Assembly (NCBI GenBank): GCA_036567205.1
Contig: DATCVA010000214.1
Location: forward strand, 1 to 5,887
Reading direction: 5' to 3'
Length of the DNA stretch: 5,887 bases
Source of the DNA: DATCVA01 sp036567205
GTDB taxonomy: Bacteria > Pseudomonadota > Gammaproteobacteria > Burkholderiales > Burkholderiaceae_B
A program made the position numbers and the translations under genes. Shown piece after piece: positions 1 to 5,869 of this stretch; the first letter of the stretch is position 1, and every line of letters begins with the position of its first letter. Below the pieces are notes generated by a model, which did no database searches, was not told the origin of the DNA, and saw only the letters and a list, made by a program, of their open reading frames with translations.

Positions 1-1698
1 AACGCCGCCATGCCCGAACGCAGCATCGTGCAATGGGACAAAGACGATCTGGATGCGATGGGCCTTCTGAAAATCGATATTCTGGCGCTTGGCATGCTGT
101 CCGCCCTAAAACGTGCCCTGGACCTGGCCGAACAACGCCAAACCCATGAACTGGCGATGCAAAGCGCCCGAACACCACCACCGCGTCCTTTTACGATGCA
201 GAATATTCCACGGCACGACAAAGCCACATTCGACATGATAAGTTGCGCCGACACCATCGGTGTATTTCAAATCGAATCGCGTGCGCAAATGAGCATGTTG
301 CCCCGCATCAAGCCGCAGCAATTCTACGACTTGGTCATTCAGGTAGCTATTGTGCGGCCCGGCCCCATACAAGGCGGGATGGTTCATCCTTATTTACGCC
401 GCCGCCAAGGACTGGAGCAAACCGATTACCCTAACCCCAAAATTGAAAAAATCCTTTCCCGCACATTAGGCATTCCCATTTTCCAGGAGCAGGCCATGCA
501 AATAGCCATGGTCGCAGCGGGTTTCAGCGCTGACGAAGCCGATCTGTTGCGCCGTTCCATGGCCGCCTGGCGCCGCAAAGGGGGGATAGAAAAATTCCGC
601 ATACGGCTTATCGGCGGCATGGTATCGCACGGCTATTCCGAGCCCTTTGCTGAAGCTATTTTCAGGCAACTTGAAGGGTTTGGCGAATACGGCTTTCCCG
701 AAAGCCATGCTGCCAGCTTCGCCCAATTGGCTTACATCAGCGCCTGGCTTAAACGCCATGAGCCCGAAGCTTTTCTAGCCGCTTTGCTGAACTCGCAGCC
801 CATGGGGTTTTATGCACCCAGCCAGCTGGTACAAGATGCTCAACGCCATGGAGTAATGGTGTTGCCGGTTGACATTGCTGCCAGCCAATGGGAGGCAACC
901 CTGGTCATGAACCACCCCACCTTCCCGGGGCCTGGCCAGGCCAATACAAAAAACACTGAAGCAGCAAAAACCAATGCAGCAATACCTCGTCCTGCCGTGC
1001 GCCTGGGCTTGAATTTAATCAAGGGCTTGTCTCAAGAGGCCGGCCATCGAATCGAAGCAGCACGTCAAAACCACAGCTTTCACGACACCCATGATTTGGC
1101 TTTACGCGCCGAACTGGGACGTGCCGAGATGGAAGCCCTGGCTGGCGCCAATTCACTGCTTTCGTTAAGCGGCCATCGCCGCATTGCCCGCTGGCACGCA
1201 GCCAATGTTCCGTTAAAAGGCCTGTTGCGCGAAGCTCCCATTATGGACACAAGTCAGCCCGACCTGCCTGCCCCTACCGAAAGACAAAACATAGTTGCCG
1301 ACTACCAGTCGATCCGGCTCACGCTGGGGCGTCATCCGCTCAAACTGCTGCGCCCCGCCTTATTGTCTCAACGCTTTGTCACGGCGGCTGCATTAAGTAA
1401 GGATTATCCCGACAGGCGCCTGGCCAGAGCCTGCGGCATTGTCACAACGCGTCAACGACCGCAAACCGCGAACGGCATCATCTTTGTAAGCCTGGAAGAC
1501 GAAACAGGCATTGTAAATGTAATTATCCGGCCCGAGCTGGCCCAGCGGCAACGTCACGAATTACTGCAGGCCAGACTGCTGGGCGTCTATGGCATCTGGC
1601 AGCGGCAGCACAACGTCTGCCATTTAATGGCCAGCCGGCTAGTCGACTTAAGTTATCTTTTGCCAGAACTAGCTACCTATAGCCGCAATTTCCACTAA
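1..1698 (+). CDS. dnaE2: Error-prone DNA polymerase DnaE2/ImuC, C-terminal half (5' end outside window)
   Basis: Alpha-subunit-like C-family polymerase of the ImuA-ImuB-DnaE2 translesion mutasome, acting in damage-induced mutagenesis. The frame is open from base 1 (Asn-Ala-Ala before the Met at 10), so that Met is internal and the true start lies to the left. The 565 codons seen are about half of the usual 1,000-1,100 residues. The segment QWDKDDLDAMGLLKIDILAL is typical of the DnaE2 palm; the Asp encoded at 76-78 matches the third catalytic aspartate of E. coli DnaE (D555). Fingers motifs follow (GVFQIESRAQM, RPGPIQGGMVHPY, GIPIFQEQAMQIAM, EYGFPESHAASFA), then a helix-hairpin-helix region (PAVRLGLNLIKGL onward) and a C-terminal OB fold (IIFVSLEDETGIVNVII). 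The SRNFH ending matches the family's usual SRDFH-type end, so the 3' end is intact. A linker rich in Asn, Thr and Ala (codons near 910-990) is poorly conserved. imuA/imuB would be expected just upstream; no LexA box can be seen here. Confidence 0.95.
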   Translation, partial: NAAMPERSIVQWDKDDLDAMGLLKIDILALGMLSALKRALDLAEQRQTHELAMQSARTPPPRPFTMQNIPRHDKATFDMISCADTIGVFQIESRAQMSMLPRIKPQQFYDLVIQVAIVRPGPIQGGMVHPYLRRRQGLEQTDYPNPKIEKILSRTLGIPIFQEQAMQIAMVAAGFSADEADLLRRSMAAWRRKGGIEKFRIRLIGGMVSHGYSEPFAEAIFRQLEGFGEYGFPESHAASFAQLAYISAWLKRHEPEAFLAALLNSQPMGFYAPSQLVQDAQRHGVMVLPVDIAASQWEATLVMNHPTFPGPGQANTKNTEAAKTNAAIPRPAVRLGLNLIKGLSQEAGHRIEAARQNHSFHDTHDLALRAELGRAEMEALAGANSLLSLSGHRRIARWHAANVPLKGLLREAPIMDTSQPDLPAPTERQNIVADYQSIRLTLGRHPLKLLRPALLSQRFVTAAALSKDYPDRRLARACGIVTTRQRPQTANGIIFVSLEDETGIVNVIIRPELAQRQRHELLQARLLGVYGIWQRQHNVCHLMASRLVDLSYLLPELATYSRNFH

Positions 1699-1734
1699 CC
1701 CTGCCTCGCACCGGCACCGTCGACAAGCCTGCGC

Positions 1735-1740
1735 TAAAAT
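1735..1740 (+). promoter_or_regulatory. Possible -10 box for yqeY
   Basis: TAAAAT lies 58 bases before the yqeY start codon, in the context GCGCTAAAATAGG. A closely similar context (GGCCTAAAATCGG) occurs before ktrA, and TAAAAT is an acceptable sigma-70 -10 element. No good -35 hexamer sits 16-18 bases upstream; the TTGACA-like TCGACA at 1720-1725 is only 9 bases away. The call rests on the -10 alone and is weak. Confidence 0.3.
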
Positions 1741-1754
1741 AGGCGCATTCGCCT
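1741..1754 (+). terminator. Small GC hairpin after dnaE2, possible weak terminator
   Basis: AGGCG (1741-1745) and CGCCT (1750-1754) form a perfect 5-bp stem with loop CATT, followed by TTT. It lies 42 bases after the dnaE2 stop. The T-run is short, so as an intrinsic terminator it would be weak. It directly abuts the possible -10 box of yqeY and might instead act in the yqeY leader. Confidence 0.3.
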
Positions 1755-1760
1755 TTACGC

Positions 1761-1780
1761 ATAACGCTCTTTGACGTTAT
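1761..1780 (+). repeat. Inverted repeat in the yqeY 5' leader
   Basis: ATAACG (1761-1766) and CGTTAT (1775-1780) are perfect 6-base inverted arms around the 8-base spacer CTCTTTGA, followed by CTTTATTT. It ends 18 bases before the yqeY ATG. It could be a terminator hairpin for dnaE2, a leader hairpin near the ribosome binding site, or an operator; the sequence alone does not decide. Confidence 0.35.
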
Positions 1781-1798
1781 CTTTATTTAGGATCAATT

Positions 1799-2257
1799 AT
1801 GAGCAATCAGCTCAAACCCCAACTTGCCGACGCCGTTAAAGCAGCAATGCGCGCCAAAGAAAGCGCTCGTTTAGGAACGCTACGTTTTTTACAGGCTGCC
1901 ATTAAACAAAAAGAAGTGGACGAACGCCAGGATCTCGATGATGCCCAGATCACAGCCATTATCGAAAAACAGGTCAAGCAACGACGAGAGTCCATTGCCG
2001 CCTTCGAAAAGGCCGGCCGCATCGAAACTGCCGAACAGGAAAAAGCTGAATTATTGGTCCTGCAAGAATTCCTGCCCGCCCAGGCCACACCCGACGAAAT
2101 CGACGCGGCTATCCAGGCTGCCATCGCCGAAGTCACCGGCCAGGGTATTACCGGCGCACCAGCCATGGGCAAGGTCATGGGTATCCTGAAATCGGCGCTG
2201 GCTGGCCGTGCCGACATGTCGGCTCTTTCGGCTCTCGTCAAATCACGTCTAAGCTAA
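1799..2257 (+). CDS. yqeY: GatB/YqeY domain protein
   Basis: Small cytosolic protein of the GatB/YqeY family, related to the tail domain of the GatB subunit of tRNA-dependent amidotransferase. The stand-alone YqeY proteins have no firmly established reaction. The 152 residues match the usual 145-155. Family features seen are the N-terminal helix with MRAKESARLGTLRFLQAAIK, the KQVKQRRESIAAFEKAGR segment, the EKAELLVLQEFLPAQ motif, and a C-terminal GAPAMGKVMGILKSALAGRAD stretch followed by VKSRLS. The start is supported by AGGA at 1789-1792, 6 bases before ATG. The stop is 2 bases before the thioesterase gene, so the two form one unit. Elsewhere in proteobacteria yqeY often sits between rpsU and dnaG; neither is adjacent here. 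The long antisense frame across this gene is a codon-bias shadow. Confidence 0.93.
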   Translation: MSNQLKPQLADAVKAAMRAKESARLGTLRFLQAAIKQKEVDERQDLDDAQITAIIEKQVKQRRESIAAFEKAGRIETAEQEKAELLVLQEFLPAQATPDEIDAAIQAAIAEVTGQGITGAPAMGKVMGILKSALAGRADMSALSALVKSRLS

Positions 2258-2259
2258 AT

Positions 2260-2712
2260 ATGACTTCAGCCCAGGTACAAATCAGGGATGCTGTAGCAAC
2301 CAGCCCCCATAACGACCCAAATAAACCCGTTGATTATTTTGGACTACCCATTCCATTTATGGAATTTATTGGCCTGGTCCCCGAGATTTTTCAGCCCGAT
2401 TTAATTCGCACCCGGCTGCCCTACCGGGAAGATCTTCGTAATAGCCGAGGCGATATCCACGGCGGCACACTTATGAGCGCCCTGGACTTCACATTAAGTG
2501 CAGCGGCAAGAGCCAATGATCCGTCCAAGGGCATGGCTACTATTGACATGACCACGCATTTTCTGGCGCCGGCCCGTGCCGCAGTGATTTTCGAGGCCCG
2601 GTGCTTACGCATGGGTAAGTCGATTGCCTTCTGTGAAGGCCGGGCATTAAGCGAAGAAGGCGAATTACTGGCAACAGCAACCGCCACATTCAGGGTCGTG
2701 CCTCTACGCTAA
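2260..2712 (+). CDS. PaaI-family hotdog-fold thioesterase
   Basis: Probable acyl-CoA thioesterase of the PaaI/YdiI-like hotdog superfamily, hydrolysing acyl- or aryl-CoA thioesters in the cytoplasm; the substrate cannot be told from the sequence. It has 150 residues, a normal length for one hotdog domain. The key stretch is NSRGDIHGGTLMSALDFTLS, with the HGG motif and the downstream Asp on the long central helix that serves as catalytic acid/base in this family. The strand MATIDMTTHFLAPAR and the C-terminal EGELLATATATFRV complete the fold. The first 25 or so residues form a divergent tail. ATG 2260 follows the yqeY stop after 2 bases and has no clear Shine-Dalgarno sequence, which suggests translational coupling to yqeY. 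The functional link between the two is unknown. Confidence 0.9.
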   Translation: MTSAQVQIRDAVATSPHNDPNKPVDYFGLPIPFMEFIGLVPEIFQPDLIRTRLPYREDLRNSRGDIHGGTLMSALDFTLSAAARANDPSKGMATIDMTTHFLAPARAAVIFEARCLRMGKSIAFCEGRALSEEGELLATATATFRVVPLR

Positions 2713-2756
2713 AAACAGCGTTAGCGAACATCTGTTAACGCCCCTTTAGTCGTTTT
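2711..2756. terminator. Bidirectional terminator between converging genes
   Basis: GCGTTAGC (2718-2725) pairs with GTTAACGC (2734-2741), giving 8 pairs including one G-T, with an 8-base loop. On the + strand it ends the thioesterase gene and is followed by a loose T-rich stretch (TTTAGTCGTTTT). On the - strand the stem is followed after two bases by five Ts (A-run 2711-2715), which is the better terminator and would stop transcripts arriving from the lipoprotein gene. Its location between convergent genes fits a shared terminator. Confidence 0.5.
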
Positions 2757-2802
2757 ATTCGCTTTACTCTACTACCAACTCAGTTGTGAACACAAAGGCG
2801 AA

Positions 2803-2834
2803 GCGCAGACAGTACCCTTGTACGACTGCTGCGC
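2803..2834. repeat. Nested inverted repeat downstream of the lipoprotein gene
   Basis: Outer arms GCGCAG (2803-2808) and CTGCGC (2829-2834) enclose inner arms GTAC (2812-2815) and GTAC (2820-2823) around loop CCTT. It starts 32 bases beyond the lipoprotein stop when read leftward. There is no T-run next to it, so it may be a 3' mRNA-stabilising hairpin or a coincidence. Nothing else recognisable is seen in 2757-2866. Confidence 0.3.
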
Positions 2835-2866
2835 CGACACCGTTCACGGTTGATTTGGAAATGGAA

Positions 2867-3268
2867 TTACTGATAGGCCACGCATACCGACGTGTCCATG
2901 CGGACGGACTCGCGCATGGCATTCAAGGCGTTTGCGTCCCAGGGACTACGACCCCAAACTGTTTGCGTAACCTGTGTATGCTGAGCGTCTACCGCCTTCA
3001 GCTCTGTACGTGCCACTTCGGCATTACCCAAGGGCCCCACCACCGAGACGACTCCCGACTGCTGAGCAGCATCGACCTGAGTGCGCACCGCAAACTGGCT
3101 TTTGCCTCGCAGGCATTCGTCGGCCTGATTTTGCGCGCGCAAAAAAACAGTTTGGTAACTACGAGGCACGGTATAAGTAACGCTTGGCGCTTCGCCCCCC
3201 GGTTGAATTCCCATAGAGCAACCTGCAACCGAAACGGCAGCCACCACCACAACGCTGCGTATTCTCAT
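2867..3268 (-). CDS. Small lipoprotein of unknown function
   Basis: I do not recognise a named family. The 133-residue product begins with a lipoprotein signal peptide: Arg at residues 2 and 4, a hydrophobic Val/Ala core (6-15) and the lipobox VAGC with Cys17 as lipidation site. Ser at +2 rather than Asp fits sorting to the outer membrane. The mature part is small and globular-looking, with a TYTVPRSYQTVF segment, two further cysteines (ADEC and SVCV) and no membrane helix. The start at 3268 is preferred over the in-frame GTG at 3274 because GGAGA (3279-3275) is 6 bases before this ATG and would overlap the GTG. It lies 33 bases after the ene-reductase gene on the same strand, so co-transcription is likely. 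The overlapping opposite-strand frame has no such signals. Confidence 0.8.
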   Translation of the reverse strand: MRIRSVVVVAAVSVAGCSMGIQPGGEAPSVTYTVPRSYQTVFLRAQNQADECLRGKSQFAVRTQVDAAQQSGVVSVVGPLGNAEVARTELKAVDAQHTQVTQTVWGRSPWDANALNAMRESVRMDTSVCVAYQ

Positions 3269-3301
3269 TATCACTCTCCGGCAACGGGCTCAATGTAAAT
3301 A

Positions 3302-4387
3302 TTACGCCACTTCAAGTACGGAAGCGCAGTTATCAACACTTAGCGCAGGATAGTCGGTGTAACCCTTGGGTCCATCGGCATAAAACGTTGTCGCATCCCA
3401 ATCGTTCAAGGCCGCCCCAGTACGTAAGCGTGTAACCAGATCGGGATTCGCAATAAAGTGCCTGCCAAACGCCACCGCATCGGCAATACCATTGGCCAAT
3501 ACCTGCTTTGCGCTGTCCAGATCGTACCGTTCATTAACAATAACCGGGCCGCCAAACAGGCGTTTTAACGTGGCTGTCTGCGTGGAAGCATCAGACAACT
3601 CGCGTATAAAAAGGAAAGCAATTTTTCGTTTACCGAGCTGCTCGGCTACATAATTAAAAATGAGCGGCGGATTCGAATCAGAAACAGAATGAATGCCGCC
3701 GGCTGGCGACAAATGCACTCCAACCCTGTCGGCACACCATATACCGATGCAGGCGTCAACGACCTCTAACAGAAGTCGCGCCCTGTTTTCTACTGATCCG
3801 CCGTATTCGTCGTGCCGCTTATTCGAACTGTCCTGTAAAAACTGATCGATCAAATAACCATTTGCAGCGTGTATTTCGACCCCGTCAAAACCCGCATCTT
3901 TAGCGTTTCGCGCAGCCTGGGCATAATCGGCCACAATGCCTGGAATTTCTTCGATATGCAAAGCCCGCGGTGTCACGTATTCGCGCTTGGGCCGCAATAA
4001 GCTGACATGGCCTTCGCACCGAATTGCGCTGGGCGCAACGGGAATCTGTCCGTTCAGGTATTCCGGATCCGATACACGGCCCACATGCCACAGTTGCAAA
4101 AAAATCTTGCCCCCTTTGGCATGTACCGTTTCGGTAATTTTCTTCCAGCCCGCCACATGGGCTTTGCACCATATCCCGGGAGTATTTGGATAACCCACTC
4201 CCTGCGGAGAGATGGAAGTCGCCTCGGAAAGAATCAAGCCGGCTTCCGCGCGCTGACAGTAGTACTGGCGCATGAGTTCGTTAGGCACACGCCCTTCGGA
4301 CGCCCGGGTACGCGTCAGCGGCGCCATCACGACGCGATTTTTTAAAGACACTGCCCCCAACTGAATGGGATCAAACAAATTCACCAT
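3302..4387 (-). CDS. Old Yellow Enzyme family FMN ene-reductase (NemA-like)
   Basis: NAD(P)H:flavin oxidoreductase of the OYE family; members reduce activated C=C bonds or nitro compounds in the cytosol with FMN bound in a TIM barrel. The 361 residues match the usual 355-370. Seen are the N-terminal barrel strand LKNRVVMAPLTRTRA (Thr25), the Gln98 motif FLQLWHVGR, the substrate-anion pair His173 and Asn176 with proton-donor Tyr178 in HAANGYLIDQFLQ, the DEYGGSVENRARLLLEVVDA signature, and the phosphate-binding AFGRHFIANPDLV. Two deviations stand out: residue 225 is His in VGVHLSP, where relatives have an FMN-contacting Arg (VGVRLSP), and the GG-type turn before the last strands reads VNERYD. 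ATG 4387 gives the canonical NLFDPIQLG start, though no clear Shine-Dalgarno precedes it. Identity is sure; the exact substrate is not, and full activity is open. Confidence 0.93.
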   Translation of the reverse strand: MVNLFDPIQLGAVSLKNRVVMAPLTRTRASEGRVPNELMRQYYCQRAEAGLILSEATSISPQGVGYPNTPGIWCKAHVAGWKKITETVHAKGGKIFLQLWHVGRVSDPEYLNGQIPVAPSAIRCEGHVSLLRPKREYVTPRALHIEEIPGIVADYAQAARNAKDAGFDGVEIHAANGYLIDQFLQDSSNKRHDEYGGSVENRARLLLEVVDACIGIWCADRVGVHLSPAGGIHSVSDSNPPLIFNYVAEQLGKRKIAFLFIRELSDASTQTATLKRLFGGPVIVNERYDLDSAKQVLANGIADAVAFGRHFIANPDLVTRLRTGAALNDWDATTFYADGPKGYTDYPALSVDNCASVLEVA

Positions 4388-4575
4388 AGCAAAAACGACT
4401 CACATCAAGGTTAACCCTAACACGTCTTAAATTAACACAATTTGCATACATATACTTAAGTTTTGCATTGCCGTTTAAAAGTTTTCGCAATTGGCGAAGG
4501 ATGTTGGGCCTAAAATCGGTGTTTAATCAGTAGCGGCTGTTGCGCCGCCTCTTTCCGTACAACAAGGACAATCAA
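4388..4575. promoter_or_regulatory. Divergent intergenic control region (ene-reductase / ktrA)
   Basis: This 188-base AT-rich gap must hold the promoters of both the leftward ene-reductase and the rightward ktrAB genes. Visible elements are a direct repeat TTTGCAT at 4441-4447 and 4462-4468, 21 bases apart (two helical turns); an inverted repeat TTCGC-AATTG-GCGAA at 4484-4498; and TAAAAT at 4511-4516, a possible -10 for ktrA. No convincing -35 stands 16-18 bases upstream of that box, and no clear leftward promoter can be picked. The repeats could be operators, but no regulator gene is in the window. Confidence 0.4.
4511..4516 (+). promoter_or_regulatory. Possible -10 box for ktrAB
   Basis: TAAAAT in the context GGCCTAAAATCGG lies 60 bases before the ktrA ATG. 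It resembles the candidate before yqeY in both sequence and distance. The inverted repeat at 4484-4498 would overlap the -35 position, so a bound protein there could repress. The lack of a recognisable -35 keeps confidence low. Confidence 0.35.
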
Positions 4576-5229
4576 ATGGGACAGTTTGCTGTTATTGGCC
4601 TGGGGCGCTTTGGCTCCGCCGCGTCGATCGAGCTTATGAAACTAGGGCACTCGGTACTGGGGGTCGACACCAACGCCAAAATGGTCAACAAGTACGCCGA
4701 CGAACTGACTCACGCCGTTATCGCCGATGTCACCGACAAACAAGCCCTGGAAGAGTTGGGTCTGGAGAACTACGATGTCGTACTGATTGCGATTGGCTCA
4801 GACCTGGAGGCCAGCCTTCTTTGTGTAGTGCATTTAAAGAGCCTGAATATACAAACCATATGGGTTAAGGCAACCTCGCATGCACAGCACCTTATTTTGA
4901 GCAAGCTAGGCGTCGCACGCATAATTCACCCTGAAGAAGAAATGGGCATACGTGTGGCCCAGGCCTTAAGTTATCCCATGGTCAACGACTACATATCGAT
5001 AGGCAATGGCGAATTTGTCGTGGAAATCGATGTCAGCGAACATCTTGACGACGCCAGTATCGGCCAGTTTCTGGATGAAGTCGGGGCAGCAATCCATGTG
5101 CTTATCGTAAAACGAAAAACCGAAGTAACCATCCACCCGGCCAATACTTTTACGCTGCACACCAAAGACATTCTCATACTCTCAGGTCAATTGCACGCGC
5201 TTAAAAGCATTGCGCCCAAGTTGGTATAA
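4576..5229 (+). CDS. ktrA: KtrA-type potassium uptake regulatory subunit (TrkA-N/TrkA-C)
   Basis: Cytoplasmic RCK protein that forms a ring under the KtrB channel and gates K+ uptake in response to bound nucleotide. The 217 residues match single-RCK KtrA proteins rather than the double-length TrkA. The N-terminal Rossmann fold (about 1-130) starts with VIGLGRFGSA, with the GxGxxG glycines at 8, 10 and 13, and has Asp31 at the end of strand two (GVD) for the ribose. DVVLIAIGSDLEAS and IWVKATSHAQH are typical of KtrA. The C-terminal RCK domain (about 137-217) ends in a TLHTKDILILSGQ segment. ATG 4576 is chosen over the in-frame TTG at 4540 because AAGGA (4564-4568) stands 7 bases before it and the Rossmann fold begins there. 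ktrB follows after 4 bases, so this is an operon. The gene itself looks intact. Confidence 0.94.
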   Translation: MGQFAVIGLGRFGSAASIELMKLGHSVLGVDTNAKMVNKYADELTHAVIADVTDKQALEELGLENYDVVLIAIGSDLEASLLCVVHLKSLNIQTIWVKATSHAQHLILSKLGVARIIHPEEEMGIRVAQALSYPMVNDYISIGNGEFVVEIDVSEHLDDASIGQFLDEVGAAIHVLIVKRKTEVTIHPANTFTLHTKDILILSGQLHALKSIAPKLV

Positions 5230-5233
5230 ACCT

Positions 5234-5869
5234 ATGCGTAACTGGCTACCCGTACATAGCTACCAATCATACAAGCGCATAAAAAAAACAGGGGTGTTCA
5301 ACAGCAGCCCCCCGATGGTGCTGGCTGGCGGTTTTTTAATGCTTATTTTGCTCGGCACGCTTTTATTGTTATTGCCTTTTGCTACTCATGAGCCCATTAG
5401 CGTATTTACCGCTATATTTACCGCCACGTCCGCCGTAACCGTTACCGGCATGACCGTGATCGACCTGGGCAGCAGGCTGACCTGGTTTGGACAAAGCGTG
5501 GTAATGCTGCTGGTACAAATCGGCGGCCTCGGATTTGTAACCTTCGCTGTCGTCGCTGCGCTTACGCTGGGAAAAAAAATTAGCCTGAAGCAACAAGCGC
5601 TTGTACTCGAAGCTTTCAATCAAACCAGTGTATCGAAAATAAAAAACACCGCCTTTGCCGTCATCAAAATTGCCACGGCAATCGAGCTTATCGGACTGAT
5701 AGTCCTGACGCTGTGGTGGTGGCGCGATGCCAGTTTCCTGGATGCCTGGGTATTCCGGTCGATCGTGACCACCGATTCCGGCATCGTGACCACTCAGTCC
5801 GGCATCGTGACCAGTGATTCCGGTGATCGTGACCACCTGCCCGGCCTGGGGCGGGCAACAACGCATTGA
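5234..5869 (+). pseudogene. ktrB: KtrB potassium channel subunit, truncated by a probable IS insertion
   Basis: Membrane K+ translocating subunit of the TrkH/KtrB superfamily, normally about 440-460 residues with four membrane-pore-membrane repeats. Present are helix 1 (about 28-50), pore loop with filter-like ATSAVTVTGM (64-73), helix 2 with the family signature QIGGLGFVTF (95-104), the cytoplasmic linker with LEAFNQTS, and the first helix of the second repeat (about 138-163). After SFLDAW (167-172) homology ends. The frame continues through repeats as DSGIVTT-QSGIVTS-DSG and stops at residue 211, so more than half the protein, including two complete pore loops, is missing and no K+ pathway can form. 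ATG 5234 lies 4 bases after the ktrA stop without a clear ribosome site, suggesting translational coupling; an ATG at 5210 would overlap ktrA. The native part ends near 5746. Confidence 0.85.

Noticed and set aside
10..12. ATG at 10 as the start of a short polymerase gene
   Set aside because: The frame is open to base 1 and the Met lies inside a conserved DnaE2 palm motif, so the gene simply enters from the left.
1807..2241. Minus-strand open frame of 144 codons opposite yqeY
   Set aside because: Its Ser/Ala/Arg-rich composition is typical of an antisense shadow, and yqeY on the other strand is a clear family member.
2786..3298. Plus-strand open frame of 170 codons over the lipoprotein gene
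   Set aside because: It has no ribosome site or recognisable domain, while the opposite strand there encodes a lipoprotein with signal peptide, lipobox and Shine-Dalgarno.
5210..5233. Upstream ATG for ktrB overlapping the end of ktrA
   Set aside because: No Shine-Dalgarno precedes it and it adds eight unconserved residues; the ATG at 5234, 4 bases after the ktrA stop, is simpler, though not proven.
5751..5836. Repeat block as a CRISPR array
   Set aside because: The repeats are directly adjacent, degenerate and lack spacers of 30 or so bases; no cas gene is near.
5751..5836. Repeat block as a normal variable-number repeat of a full-length KtrB
   Set aside because: The frame stops 33 bases later and none of the remaining pore motifs follow, so a natural repeat domain inside a complete protein does not fit.
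5369..5866. Minus-strand open frame of 165 codons opposite ktrB, with GHDAG-like repeats
   Set aside because: The repeats are the antisense reading of the 21-base array and the rest is opposite a clear KtrB sequence; there is no independent evidence for a gene.
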